From Noviherbaspirillum massiliense JC206 (GTDB lineage: Bacteria; Pseudomonadota; Gammaproteobacteria; Burkholderiales; Burkholderiaceae_D): a stretch of DNA of 64,000 nt. Both the position numbers and the translations under genes were made by a program. This document shows positions 49,005 to 58,161 of this stretch, in pieces; positions within the stretch are counted from its first letter, which is position 1, and the number at the start of each line of letters is the position of its first letter. The notes under the pieces are model-generated. The model was not told the origin of the DNA and made no database searches. It was given only the letters and a program-made list of their open reading frames with translations. Location: positions 3,053,838 to 3,117,837 of the forward strand of contig NZ_HE978634.1 of NCBI RefSeq assembly GCF_000312045.1, in the 5' to 3' direction.

Positions 49005-49321
49005 TGCATTTCCCCTTTTGTTGCCAAACACGTGGCATTAGCGGATAGACCAATCCGCTCTCTATTTGTTCCCTTGGAGAAAAATGTTTTTGTCACTTCC
49101 GGCCAGGTCTCGTAAAGCAAGCGCAGGCAGGGTGGATGCTACGTCGGCCACATGCCGCGCGTGATGGCATTCGGCTTCAGCGCGATCATTCTCGCGCAGG
49201 CTGCCGGGCCTCCTGATGCAAGTCTGCTTGCCAATGCATCGCCAGGCGAACACTCAAGGCCTTTGCTATACCTCAATGACGGATTCGGCCTGCGGACTAC
49301 CATTGGTCCTGTACACGGATT
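49005..49321. other. Intergenic region before tRNA-Thr
   Basis: About 315 bases with no supportable gene. It should hold the tRNA promoter; I did not identify firm -35/-10 boxes. Confidence 0.45.
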
Positions 49322-49397
49322 GCCGGCTTAGCTCATCGGGTAGAGCAGTTGATTTGTAATCATCAGGTGGGAGGTTCGAGTCCTTCAGCTGGCACCA
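49322..49397 (+). tRNA. tRNA-Thr (anticodon UGU)
   Basis: A 76-nt cloverleaf including an encoded CCA end. The acceptor stem GCCGGCT/AGCTGGC pairs fully with one G-U. The D stem is GCTC/GAGC, the anticodon loop TTTGTAA (TGT anticodon), and the T stem GGAGG/CCTTC with loop TTCGAGT. The anticodon stem GTTGA/TCATC contains one U-U mismatch at its second pair. UGU reads ACA and, with wobble, other Thr codons. Confidence 0.95.
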
Positions 49398-49554
49398 TCC
49401 TCAACACTCTCTGGCATCGCAGTTCCACCATCAACCGCGCGGATTGGCATTGCATCAACGTGCATGACCGCCGCTTCTGCGGGATGGATGCTCATCACGC
49501 TGAACCGGGACCGGTTTTATTTGTTCCTCTCCATACCGGATTGAAAGAGCGGCC

Positions 49555-49758
49555 ATGAGCAACACTTCCATCGGAAAAACCGTCGAGCAGTTGGAGAACA
49601 GCTTCTCCTTCAGGGATGATCAGGTCAGACGCCTGGCGATCGTGATGTCGCATTTCCTGAAAATCCGGGAAGAACTGATTGCCGAGGGCATTACCGCCAA
49701 TACCGATGAAATCGCAGCGCAGCTGACCCGGGCTGCCTTGTCCCTTCCGTCCGAATAA
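49555..49758 (+). CDS. Small hypothetical protein
   Basis: A 67-residue, mostly helical protein (FRDDQVRRLAIVMSHFLKIREELIAEGI) with an acidic C terminus. The ATG has AAAGAGCGG upstream. It lies about 160 bases after the tRNA gene and is followed by a convergent NinX-like gene. No domain is recognised. Composition and ribosome site support a real gene, but weakly. Confidence 0.5.
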   Translation: MSNTSIGKTVEQLENSFSFRDDQVRRLAIVMSHFLKIREELIAEGITANTDEIAAQLTRAALSLPSE

Positions 49759-49800
49759 TCCTGACCGGCATTGCTCCCCTGTGGCGGGACGCGCCAGCCG

Positions 49801-50229
49801 CTATAGCCTCAAGCGGTTGAGCACCCTCTGCTGTTCTTCCATTCCGCTCAATTCCGCCGGTTCCGCGTCGGGCACCGCAGCGCCGAAGCGGCTTGTCACA
49901 TAAGCACGCATGGCCGCTTCCAGCATGGTGCTGCCATCGGACTTGATCTCGGGCGGATGCAGCTTCCTGGCATGCCAGACTTCACCTTGCTTCGACAGCT
50001 CGATGCATTCGCGCTCGATGATCGGGCCGCCCTGCGACCAGTCGGTCGAAGGCCGGTAATCGGTCCACCAGCCGTCGTCATCGGGAGCATAGTAATGATG
50101 GATGTACTGGCACCATTCCCTTTGTTCGCCGCTTGCGGTGACAATGTGGGCCACTTCCGGCTTTTCCAGGTGTTCGGCTCGCGCCACCCAATAATCCAGC
50201 AATGCGCCGTGCAGCTCCGCTGCTTTCAT
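49801..50229 (-). CDS. NinX/DUF2591-like phage-type protein
   Basis: A 142-residue protein matching the phage NinX (DUF2591) pattern: N-terminal AELHGALLDYWVARAE, then YRPSTDWSQGGPIIERECIEL, then MLEAAMRAYVTSRFG. The family is found in lambdoid phages and as stray chromosomal genes; its function is unknown. It is the only phage-like gene near the tRNA-Thr, and no integrase or att duplication is visible. The ATG at 50227-50229 is clear. It is convergent with the small hypothetical gene after the tRNA. Confidence 0.8.
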   Translation of the reverse strand: MKAAELHGALLDYWVARAEHLEKPEVAHIVTASGEQREWCQYIHHYYAPDDDGWWTDYRPSTDWSQGGPIIERECIELSKQGEVWHARKLHPPEIKSDGSTMLEAAMRAYVTSRFGAAVPDAEPAELSGMEEQQRVLNRLRL

Positions 50230-50299
50230 GATCAGGCCTCCGATTGGCTGTGCTCTCCCCGGATTGCCGTCGCTGCGCGGCCTACATCATCGATCACGC

Positions 50300-51280
50300 T
50301 TAGCGCGCCGCTGCCGTGGTGAAGGACCAGGAGCGGCTCACCGGCGCCTTGTCGAGCGTGCCGCTGAAACTGACGTCGTAGGTCGTGGCAGGCTTCAATA
50401 CATCCAGGGGAATGATGGCTGCCGCCGACAAGGGCGTGTGCTCGGCATCATTGGAACCGGTCAGCAATTGCACCGGCAGGGTCGCGCCGCCGCGCTCCTG
50501 TACGGTAAAGCTGCGCACCGTGAGAATGGCAATACCATCCGCATGCACGCTGATCGGATAGCCGACGGCATTCTTGGAGGGCACAGGGTCGGGCACTTCA
50601 TTGTCACTCAGGAAGCCGATCGGCACCAGCTGCTGGTCGGGATAGGGATAAGTGACGATCTTTGCATCCGCCAGCTGGCGCTGCAATCCCTTGCCGGACT
50701 CCGCCAGGACGGCGAAATTGGCAGTGAAAAATGTCTCGCCCCGAGCAGAAATGCTGCTGCCGGCACCAGCATCCCGGTACATCGGTTCGAACGCCACGAA
50801 GCGATGGTAGATCGCGGCAATCAATCCTTCTGCCGCATTGAAGCCCGAAGGATCGCTGGTCATCGAAATGACTTCGCCGATCGCATAGCCTTCCGCCGGT
50901 ACCGCATAATCCGCCGCACGCAAGCGGTCTATCAGCGTCGCGCCGGTAAAGCCAGGCTTGCCGGCCGTCTCGTCATGGGAGATTCCGTTAAGCACCTGAT
51001 AATCCGAATGGGCCTTGGCAGCCACATCGATCTTGGCATTGCGTTCGACGGCTTGCAAACCCATTTTCTGGCGACGGAAATTGAACCAGGCAAGCCCGTC
51101 GGTCGCGGTATCGCCTGTTGCCTGCGGCGCGCTCGGGTCCGAAGCGGTAACGGCATTCGCGGGCTGCAATGCCACGCTGCGGTTACCGCCGCCGCCGTCG
51201 CTTCCGCCACCGCATGCGGTCAGCAAAAGTGAAGTCAAGAGCGTTGACAGCAGCAGAGCCGCGCGTATCGATCGCACCAT
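50300..51280 (-). CDS. CAP-domain lipoprotein
   Basis: A 326-residue lipoprotein with lipobox LTAC (near residue 23), then a Gly-rich linker. The CAP/SCP domain covers about residues 60-210: FNFRRQKMGLQAVERNAKIDVAAKAHSDYQVLN is the canonical N-terminal helix with the HS pair, and GEVIS is the later acidic motif. A beta-sandwich-like C-terminal part (ATTYDVSFSGTLDKAPVSRSWSFTT) resembles Ig-like or fibronectin-type extensions. The ATG at 51280 is preferred to one at 51286 because GAGGA is better spaced. CAP proteins in bacteria are extracytoplasmic and of varied or unknown function. Confidence 0.87.
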   Translation of the reverse strand: MVRSIRAALLLSTLLTSLLLTACGGGSDGGGGNRSVALQPANAVTASDPSAPQATGDTATDGLAWFNFRRQKMGLQAVERNAKIDVAAKAHSDYQVLNGISHDETAGKPGFTGATLIDRLRAADYAVPAEGYAIGEVISMTSDPSGFNAAEGLIAAIYHRFVAFEPMYRDAGAGSSISARGETFFTANFAVLAESGKGLQRQLADAKIVTYPYPDQQLVPIGFLSDNEVPDPVPSKNAVGYPISVHADGIAILTVRSFTVQERGGATLPVQLLTGSNDAEHTPLSAAAIIPLDVLKPATTYDVSFSGTLDKAPVSRSWSFTTAAAR

Positions 51281-51674
51281 CCGCATTTCCTCGAAATGAA
51301 AAGTTAAACAGGTATTGGTTTAATTGCACCGGGCTACCAGGCGCTTTGTATCGCGACGGATAATCCCCCAGTCCCGGCCGACGCATGCAGGTTCGCCATG
51401 AGCGTGCAGGCCAGGGATGGGAGTTCCGCACGACACCAACCCGCGCCCGCAGCAAGGCTGCGTAAGAATCTGCGTTCGCACGGGAAGGGCATTCCTGGCA
51501 GGCCAGACCTGACGTACGGCATGAACTGCAAGCCGCAATTTTTCCTTTGATGCCCACGCAAGAAGACGGTTGCAGATTCGCTGAAAATTTTTTCGCTGAA
51601 CAGGCATGATTGCGCGCCGGGTTTGCGGTTTGTCACGAAGGGAGGCGCAAACCGGAAGTGATGAGGTGGGCAGC
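51281..51674. other. Intergenic region between tctE and the CAP-domain gene
   Basis: About 390 bases with no supportable gene. It lies between two genes on the minus strand and should hold the promoter of the CAP-domain gene. I saw no strong terminator for tctE. Confidence 0.45.
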
Positions 51675-53099
51675 TTATACCGGCGGGAAGCAAACAGTCA
51701 CACGCAAACCAGCGCCGTCTGTTCCTTCTGACAAGTTGACCTGTGCTTCATGCAGGTCTGCGATGTCGCGCACGATGGTCAGTCCCAAGCCGGTACCGCC
51801 GGCATTCATTGTCAGTGCGGAAGCGACGCGATAGAAGGGTGCAAATACCTTTTCCCGCTCGCCGGCCGGAATGCCCGGTCCGGTGTCTTCCACCTGCAAG
51901 ACCGGTTTCCCGTCATGCAATACGCGCAGAATGACTCTGCCGCCAGCAGGCGTATAGCGAATGGCGTTGTCCACCAGATTGACGATCAGCTCATGCAGCA
52001 GCAGGGCATGGCCGATCACCTTCACCTCGGCCTCTGCTTCCAGAGACAGGTCCAGGCCTTTCTTCACCGCTTCCTGCGCCAGCTCCAGTCCCACCTGACG
52101 CGCGGCATCAACCAGTGACAGCACCCGCATCTCGCTGTCGTTTCCATGCTCTGCCCTCGCCAGTGTCAACAGGCGATTGGCCAGGTGTACGGTCGCGTCG
52201 GTTGTCCTTGCGATGCTTTCCACGATTTCGCGCATCGCCTGTGCATCATTGGCCCGCAGTGCAAGTTCGGACTGGGTCTTCAGCACCGTCAGCGGCGTGC
52301 GCAGCTGGTGCGAGGCATCGGCAATGAAGCGGCGCTGGCCGGCCATCAACGCCTGCAGCCTTGCCATATAGCCATTCATCGCTTCCACTAGCGGCCGCAC
52401 CTCCTTGTGTACCAGCGCCGCATCGAACCCGGACAAGTCGGTCGGCGCACGCGATGCCACATCGGCACGCAGCCGCATCAGCGGCCGCAGCCCGAAGCGC
52501 ACCGCAACCCACACCAGCAGTGCCGCGGCCAGCACCAGGGCTGCCTGGCGCGCGAGCGTATCGAACAGGATCTTGCGCGACAGGCCGTGCCGCGCTTCGT
52601 AAGACTCGCCCACCTGAATCAAGGCGATGCCGCGCATGGAGTCGTCGTAGACCGGCTGGTACAGCGCGGCGATGCGCACCGGTTCGCCGTGGTAGTCAGC
52701 ATGATAGAAATACACGAGAGCAGGATAGGCGTCGGAGCGCTTTACCTTGGCGGGCAGGGGCGGCAGATCGTCATAACCGGACACGAATTCGCCATGGATG
52801 CCCGTGACCTTGTAATAGATGCGGCCGAGGGTATCGGTCTCGAAACTGTCGAGGGCAACATAAGGCACATCGGCCACGACCCTGCCGTGGTCGATCGATA
52901 CCCGTTCGGCAAGGGCGCGGGTCGAGGCGAGCAGCGAGCGGTCATAGGCGAGATCGGCCACTTCCAGAGCATGCCGGTAGACCGAAACGGCATTGATGGC
53001 CACCAGTACGGCCAGCGGGATCAGCAGCCAGCGCAGCAGCTGGTTGCGCAGGCTGCCGACCGGCTTGCCGGCAACCGGCCTTTCCGCTTGTTGCATCAT
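51675..53099 (-). CDS. tctE: Sensor histidine kinase TctE-like
   Basis: A 474-residue inner-membrane kinase with two helices (residues 25-46 and about 182-205) flanking a periplasmic domain of the TctE/2CSK_N type. The HisKA His is in FIADASHQLRTPLTVLK. The ATPase domain has NLVDNAIRYTPAGG, DTGPGIP and GGTGLGLTIV. TctE senses tricarboxylates such as citrate in Salmonella. The gene overlaps the upstream tctD by 4 bases (ATGA). Because the neighbour on the other side is an orphan TctC-like binding protein, carboxylate sensing is likely, but the ligand is not shown. Confidence 0.92.
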   Translation of the reverse strand: MMQQAERPVAGKPVGSLRNQLLRWLLIPLAVLVAINAVSVYRHALEVADLAYDRSLLASTRALAERVSIDHGRVVADVPYVALDSFETDTLGRIYYKVTGIHGEFVSGYDDLPPLPAKVKRSDAYPALVYFYHADYHGEPVRIAALYQPVYDDSMRGIALIQVGESYEARHGLSRKILFDTLARQAALVLAAALLVWVAVRFGLRPLMRLRADVASRAPTDLSGFDAALVHKEVRPLVEAMNGYMARLQALMAGQRRFIADASHQLRTPLTVLKTQSELALRANDAQAMREIVESIARTTDATVHLANRLLTLARAEHGNDSEMRVLSLVDAARQVGLELAQEAVKKGLDLSLEAEAEVKVIGHALLLHELIVNLVDNAIRYTPAGGRVILRVLHDGKPVLQVEDTGPGIPAGEREKVFAPFYRVASALTMNAGGTGLGLTIVRDIADLHEAQVNLSEGTDGAGLRVTVCFPPV

Positions 53100-53779
53100 C
53101 GCGTCTCCGGCGCTTCCAGGAGGTAACCGAGCCCGCGCAGGGTCGTGATCACCACCCTGCCCTGCTCGGCGCGCTCGAGCTTCTTGCGCAGGCGATGAAT
53201 GTAAATCTCGATCGCATCGAGGTTGGCATCGTCATCCAGGGCGAACACTTCGTCGAACAGCTTTTCCTTGGACACTGCGCGGCCGGCGCGGGTGAGCAAG
53301 GCTTCCAGCACCGCATGCTCGCGCGGAGTCAGGGCCAGCGGCTCGCCGCCATAGGTGAACATGCGCGACACCGTATCGAAGGACAGGGCGCCGCAGGACT
53401 GGGTGACGGCTTCATTGCCCTGCGAACGCCGCAGCAGGGCCTTGACGCGCGCCTCGAGCTCGGCCAGTTCGAAAGGCTTGGAGAGATAGTCGTCGGCGCC
53501 GAGGTTCAATCCCTGCACCCGCTCATGCAAGCCGCCGCGCGCCGTCAATACCAGCACCGGCGTCTTGCTGCCGCGTGCGCGCAGCCGCTTGAGCACGTCG
53601 AGACCGTCCATCTTCGGCAGAGTCAGGTCGAGAATCACCAGCGCATACTCCTGGGTATGCAGCAGCGCATCGGCATCCGCGCCGTTCATCACGCATTCCA
53701 CCGGAAGGCGTGCATCATGCAGCGCCCTCGCAATCCAGCGCGAGAGTTCGGCATGGTCTTCTACCAGCAGGATACGCAT
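53096..53779 (-). CDS. tctD: OmpR-family response regulator TctD-like
   Basis: A 227-residue regulator. The receiver domain (residues 1-115) has the acidic pair at LLVEDHAE, the phosphoacceptor in LVILDLTLPKMDG and the Lys in YLSKPF. The winged helix-turn-helix (about 130-222) ends with EIYIHRLRKKLE and ITTLRGLGYLLE. It is transcribed divergently from the TctC-like gene with 231 bases between and is translationally coupled to tctE. By analogy with Salmonella TctD it likely controls the divergent carboxylate-uptake gene and perhaps the ABC importer downstream. Confidence 0.93.
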   Translation of the reverse strand: MRILLVEDHAELSRWIARALHDARLPVECVMNGADADALLHTQEYALVILDLTLPKMDGLDVLKRLRARGSKTPVLVLTARGGLHERVQGLNLGADDYLSKPFELAELEARVKALLRRSQGNEAVTQSCGALSFDTVSRMFTYGGEPLALTPREHAVLEALLTRAGRAVSKEKLFDEVFALDDDANLDAIEIYIHRLRKKLERAEQGRVVITTLRGLGYLLEAPETR

Positions 53780-54010
53780 GAGGACAGGTGTCTAAAACGA
53801 TTGGGTTCCGAATTCCGAGTATGGTGCGTCCGAGAAAAACAGACAAGGGGATGCTGTTTCGGCTTTTTTACGTATTTCGGATTCCTTAGGGCAAAACATC
53901 ATGCACGATTTTTTCCCTCCTGCCTGCCGGATGGTGGTCCGGAATGAAAGCAAAATGAAAGAAAGGGCATTTACTATGTCCTGAGCTGACCCGGGACTTG
54001 GCAGGATGGC

Positions 54011-54991
54011 ATGAGAATCAAGATAGCGATGATGCGGGCTGGACTGCTGCTGAGTGCCGCGATGACATGCGTACATGCAGTCGCGACGCCGCAATGCATC
54101 GTGCCCGCGAAGCCGGGCGGTGGCATGGATTTGACCTGCAAGCTGACGCGTCAGGGCTTGCAGCAGGAGACGCGGGATGCGGGCAAGGATGCGGAACTGC
54201 GCATCAGTTATATGCCCGGGGGGATCGGTGCCGTCGCATGGAATTCGGTGCTGTCGCAGAGGCGGGCGGAGCCCGATACCCTGATCGCCTTTTCCGGCGG
54301 CTCACTGTTCAACCTGGCCGAAGGCAAATACGGCAGGGTGTCTGCCTCGGACGTGCGCTGGGTGGCGGCGATCGGCATCGATTACGGCATGATCGCCGTG
54401 CGCAGCGATTCGCCCTACAAGAACTTGCGCGACCTGGTGGAAGCACTCAGGCGCGACCCGGAGAAAGTAAGCTTTGGCGCCAGCGGCACCGTGGGCAGCC
54501 AGGACTGGCTGAAAGTCGCGTTGATCGCCAAGCAGGGCGGTGTCGATCCCAAGTCCCTGCGGCCGGTGGCATTCGAAGGCGGAGGGGAATCGTTCACCGC
54601 CTTGCTTGCCGGTTACGTGCAAGCGGTATCCGGCGATGCATCGGAAGCGACCCTGCATGCGCTTGACGGCAAGATCCGGGTGCTGGCGGTGCTGTCGGAT
54701 GCGCGCCTGAGCGGGGCATTGGCGAATGTGCCCACCGCGCGCGAACAAGGCTTCGATGTTACCTGGCCGATCATCCGCGGCCTGTACATGGGGCCGCAGG
54801 TGGGCGAGGCCGATTACCGGAAGTGGGTCAAGACCTTTGACCGCATGATGGCCAAGCCGGAATTCGATCGGATGCGCGCGGCCCATGGCCTGTATCCGTT
54901 TGCGATGACGGGCGCTGCGCTGACTGATTACATCAAGAAGACCGTGGACAACTACGGCAAGCAGGCCAAAGAGTTTGGCTTGGTTCGATAA
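54011..54991 (+). CDS. Tripartite tricarboxylate transporter receptor (TctC/Bug family)
   Basis: A 326-residue periplasmic binding protein. A signal peptide covers residues 1-25 (cleavage near AVA). The Bug family landmarks are PAKPGGGMDLTCKL (ligand loop), FGASGTVGSQDW and the ARGE-like PTAREQGFDVTW motif. Bug proteins bind carboxylates such as citrate, glutarate or aspartate. The usual partners TctA and TctB are absent; instead a complete ABC importer follows. The gene is divergent from tctD. It may act as an orphan receptor that feeds ligand to TctE, or work with distant TctAB proteins. Confidence 0.9.
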   Translation: MRIKIAMMRAGLLLSAAMTCVHAVATPQCIVPAKPGGGMDLTCKLTRQGLQQETRDAGKDAELRISYMPGGIGAVAWNSVLSQRRAEPDTLIAFSGGSLFNLAEGKYGRVSASDVRWVAAIGIDYGMIAVRSDSPYKNLRDLVEALRRDPEKVSFGASGTVGSQDWLKVALIAKQGGVDPKSLRPVAFEGGGESFTALLAGYVQAVSGDASEATLHALDGKIRVLAVLSDARLSGALANVPTAREQGFDVTWPIIRGLYMGPQVGEADYRKWVKTFDRMMAKPEFDRMRAAHGLYPFAMTGAALTDYIKKTVDNYGKQAKEFGLVR

Positions 54992-55069
54992 GCCGACCTC
55001 TTTTCCCCAATGGGCGGGCGCATGCCTTTCCATCGGCGAAATATATTCTCAACAACAAGGAGCAGACAA

Positions 55070-56170
55070 ATGTTTCCCAAGAAAACCATTGCCGCCGCAT
55101 TTGCCACAGCCTTTGCCGCTGTTGCACTCCAAGCTTCCGCACAGGTGCCGGCCGGCTATCCTGCCGACTACGCCAAGATCGTCGATGGCGCAAAGAAGGA
55201 AGGCAAGCTGGTGATTTATTCGGCAACCGATACCAAGGCGGCCGAACCGCTGGTGCGGGATTTCAATGCGCTCTATCCGGGCGTCAGCGTCGAGTACAAC
55301 GACATGAACTCGACCGAGATCTACAACCGCTACATTTCCGAAGCCGCGGCCGGCGGCGCAAGCGCCGACGTGCTGTGGTCGTCGGCGATGGATTTGCAGA
55401 TCAAGCTGGTGCAAGACGGCTACGCCATGAAATACAAGTCGCCGGAAGCGGGCGCGCTGCCGAAATGGGCGGCGATGAACGACACTGCGTATGGCACCAC
55501 CTTCGAGCCGGCAGTCTTCATCTACAACAAGCGCCAGGTGACGGGCGATGAAATCCCGAAGACGCATGACGATTTCGCCAAGCTGCTGACCACCAAGACC
55601 GACAAGTACCAGGGCAAGGTGATCAGCTATGACATCGAGAAATCCGGCGTCGGCTTCATGTTCATCACCCAGGACCTGGCCAACTACAAGAATTTCTGGA
55701 ACCTGGCCAAGGCCTTCGGCGCGGTCAACCTGCGGGTGCAGTCCTCGACCGGCACCATGCTGGAGCGCGTCTCGTCCGGTGAGAACCTGCTGGGCTACAA
55801 CATCCTCGGCTCCTACGCCCTGGTACGCGCCAAGAAGGATCCCAACATCGGCGTCGTGATCCCGAAGGATTACACACTGGTGCTGTCGAGGGTGCAGTTC
55901 ATCAGCAAGAACACCAAGCATCCGAATGCGGCCAAGCTGTGGGTGGATTACATCCTGTCCAAGCGCGGACAGACCATGATCGCCAACGAAGCCAAGCTGT
56001 ATGCAATTCGCAGCGACGTGACCGGCGAAACCACCTCGGCCGAGCTCATCAAGGAAATCGGTGACGGCTTGAAGCCGCTGCCGGTAGATGCGTCCCTGCT
56101 GCAGTATCTGGACCAGTCCAAGCGTCTGGCTTTCCTGAAGCAGTGGAAGGACGCGGCTTCCCGCAAGTAA
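55070..56170 (+). CDS. ABC transporter substrate-binding protein (Fe3+/organic-acid type)
   Basis: A 366-residue periplasmic binding protein with a signal peptide (residues 1-24, ASA/QV cleavage). The fold belongs to the bacterial extracellular solute-binding family 1 group that includes ferric-iron (FbpA/AfuA), 2-aminoethylphosphonate and phosphoglycerate receptors (EGKLVIYSATD, DVLWSSAMDLQ, ISKNTKHPNAAKLWVDYILS). The typical FbpA twin-Tyr iron ligands are not evident at the C terminus, so iron is not proven. The ATG has an ideal AAGGAGCAGAC site. First gene of a three-gene importer operon. Confidence 0.88.
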   Translation: MFPKKTIAAAFATAFAAVALQASAQVPAGYPADYAKIVDGAKKEGKLVIYSATDTKAAEPLVRDFNALYPGVSVEYNDMNSTEIYNRYISEAAAGGASADVLWSSAMDLQIKLVQDGYAMKYKSPEAGALPKWAAMNDTAYGTTFEPAVFIYNKRQVTGDEIPKTHDDFAKLLTTKTDKYQGKVISYDIEKSGVGFMFITQDLANYKNFWNLAKAFGAVNLRVQSSTGTMLERVSSGENLLGYNILGSYALVRAKKDPNIGVVIPKDYTLVLSRVQFISKNTKHPNAAKLWVDYILSKRGQTMIANEAKLYAIRSDVTGETTSAELIKEIGDGLKPLPVDASLLQYLDQSKRLAFLKQWKDAASRK

Positions 56171-56298
56171 GCGACTGATGCACCGGCGGAGGCTGCGCCG
56201 GCTCCCCGTGCCTCCCGCGGCCGGGGAGCCGGCTTCCTCCGCGGCCTGGCTGCCGTATGCCGCATTCCGCAGCCATACCACCTCACATCGAGATTTCC

Positions 56299-58095
56299 AT
56301 GGAAACCCTGACTCTCCCCCATGCCGCTTCAGCGCGCCCCAGGTCTTGGTTGGCGCGGCTGAACTGGCCGCGCGGCATCGTCGTGACGCTCACGGCACTG
56401 GCGATCTTCCTGCCGCTGCTCCTGATCTTCTACCAGAGCTTCCTGTCCGCGCCGTTCTTCGTGCCGTCCAAGACTCTTGGCCTGGATTCCTATCGCTTCA
56501 TCTTCGACGATCCAGATTTCCGCCAGTCCTTTACCAATGCCATGATCCTTGCCGGAGGCCTGACCTTGATCGCCGTGCCGCTGGGTGCCATGCTGGCTTT
56601 CCTGATGGTGCGCACCGACCTGCCGGGCCGCGGCTGGATCGGCCCTCTGCTGCTGGTGCCGGTCTTCGTGTCGCCGATGGTGATCGCCTTCGGTTACGTG
56701 GTCGCCATGGGGCCGGTCGGTTTCTATACGCTGTGGGTCAAGCAGCTGATCGGTGTGGAGCCATGGAACATCTATTCCTTCACCAGTATCGTGATCATTG
56801 CCGGCCTCACCCATGTGCCGCATGTCTATCTCTACTCCTCCTCGGCGCTGAAGAGCCTGGGCTCTGACGTGGAAGAAGCGGCGCGCGTGGCGGGTGCATC
56901 GCCGCTGCAGGTCGCACTGAACGTGTCGCTGCCGATGATCATGCCGGCGCTCGCCTATGCGGCAGTGCTGGTGTTTTTCCTCGGCTTCGAAGTATTCGGC
57001 CTGGTGCTGGTACTGGGCGATCCGGAAGGACACCTCGTGGTGTCAACTTATCTGTACAAGCTGACTAACAAGCTGGGCACGCCCTCCTACCACCTGATGG
57101 CGGCAGTGGCGGTGTGCCTGGTGGCAGTGACGATGCCGCTGGTGCTGCTGCAGCGCTGGCTGCTGAAATCGGCGAACAAGTATGTCTCCATCAAGGGCAA
57201 GGGCGCACGCCAGAAGCCACTTCCCCTGGGCAAATGGAAATGGCTGGCGTTCGCATTCATCACCGCCTGGCTGATCTTTACGGTATTCGTGCCGCTGTCC
57301 GGCGTTGCGCTGCGCTCCTTCGTGTCCTACTGGGGTGAGGGCGTGAAGCTGTCGGAAGCCTTCACCACCCAGCATTTCCGCGACATCCTCGAACAGCCTT
57401 CGCTGGTACGCGGCATCGTCAACACGGTGCTGATCGGCGTGGTCGGCGGCGCGATCGCGGTCGCCTGCTATGCTGCGATTGCACTGGCCGGTCACCGCAA
57501 GCAGGATGGCATCACCCGCTTCCTCGACTATAGCGTGCTGATTCCGCGCGCCGTGCCGGGGCTGCTGGCTGGCCTGGCCTTCCTCTGGGTGTTCCTGTTC
57601 GTGCCGGCCGCCTTGGAAAACCTGCTGCAATCCTTTGACAACAGCATTGCCCAATGGCTGGTCGATAACCTGATCCCGCAGATGCGCGCGCTGCGCTCGA
57701 CCATCTTCTCGGTATGGCTGGCGTATTCGGTAGTGTGGCTGGCTTACGGCCTGCGCCTGATCTCGGCTTCTCTGCTGCAGGTGGGACCGGAACTGGAAGA
57801 GGCCGCACGCGCGGTCGGTGCCCGGCGCGGGCAGGTGACGCGCGATGTGACGCTGCCGCTGGTGCGCTTCGGCATGCTCGGCGCCTGGCTGATGGTATTC
57901 CTGATCTTCGAACGCGAATACTCGACCGGCGTCTACCTGCTGTCGCCCGGCACCGAAGTGATCGGCGCCATGCTGGTTTCGATGTGGGCCTCCGGCGCGG
58001 TCGACCTGGTGTCGGCGCTGTCGTTCATCAACATCGTGCTGGTGGCGATCGGCCTGGGCATCGCCCTGCGTTTCGGCATCAAGCTCCACGACTGA
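56299..58095 (+). CDS. ABC transporter permease (fused double-permease, FbpB type)
   Basis: A 598-residue inner-membrane protein containing two binding-protein-dependent permease units of about six helices each, with the EAA loops EEAARVAGASPLQVALNVSLPM (near residue 195) and EEAARAVGARRGQVTRDVTLPL (near residue 495). The single-chain double permease is typical of the ferric-iron/AEP type. The ATG at 56299 is favoured; an in-frame ATG at 56257 would add 14 residues. It lies 128 bases after the binding-protein gene and 66 bases before the ATPase gene. Confidence 0.92.
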   Translation: METLTLPHAASARPRSWLARLNWPRGIVVTLTALAIFLPLLLIFYQSFLSAPFFVPSKTLGLDSYRFIFDDPDFRQSFTNAMILAGGLTLIAVPLGAMLAFLMVRTDLPGRGWIGPLLLVPVFVSPMVIAFGYVVAMGPVGFYTLWVKQLIGVEPWNIYSFTSIVIIAGLTHVPHVYLYSSSALKSLGSDVEEAARVAGASPLQVALNVSLPMIMPALAYAAVLVFFLGFEVFGLVLVLGDPEGHLVVSTYLYKLTNKLGTPSYHLMAAVAVCLVAVTMPLVLLQRWLLKSANKYVSIKGKGARQKPLPLGKWKWLAFAFITAWLIFTVFVPLSGVALRSFVSYWGEGVKLSEAFTTQHFRDILEQPSLVRGIVNTVLIGVVGGAIAVACYAAIALAGHRKQDGITRFLDYSVLIPRAVPGLLAGLAFLWVFLFVPAALENLLQSFDNSIAQWLVDNLIPQMRALRSTIFSVWLAYSVVWLAYGLRLISASLLQVGPELEEAARAVGARRGQVTRDVTLPLVRFGMLGAWLMVFLIFEREYSTGVYLLSPGTEVIGAMLVSMWASGAVDLVSALSFINIVLVAIGLGIALRFGIKLHD

Positions 58096-58161
58096 ATGAT
58101 TGAATAATTGATGAGGCCGCGGTGCCATGATGGCTGCCGCGGCGCACGAAGGGAAATGAAC

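Noticed and set aside
49349-49558. A 69-codon open frame starting inside tRNA-Thr
   Set aside because: Its first codons are tRNA sequence; such read-throughs are a common false call.
49322-50229. tRNA-Thr next to a NinX-like gene as a prophage integration site
   Set aside because: I saw no second copy of the tRNA 3' end, no integrase and no other phage genes.
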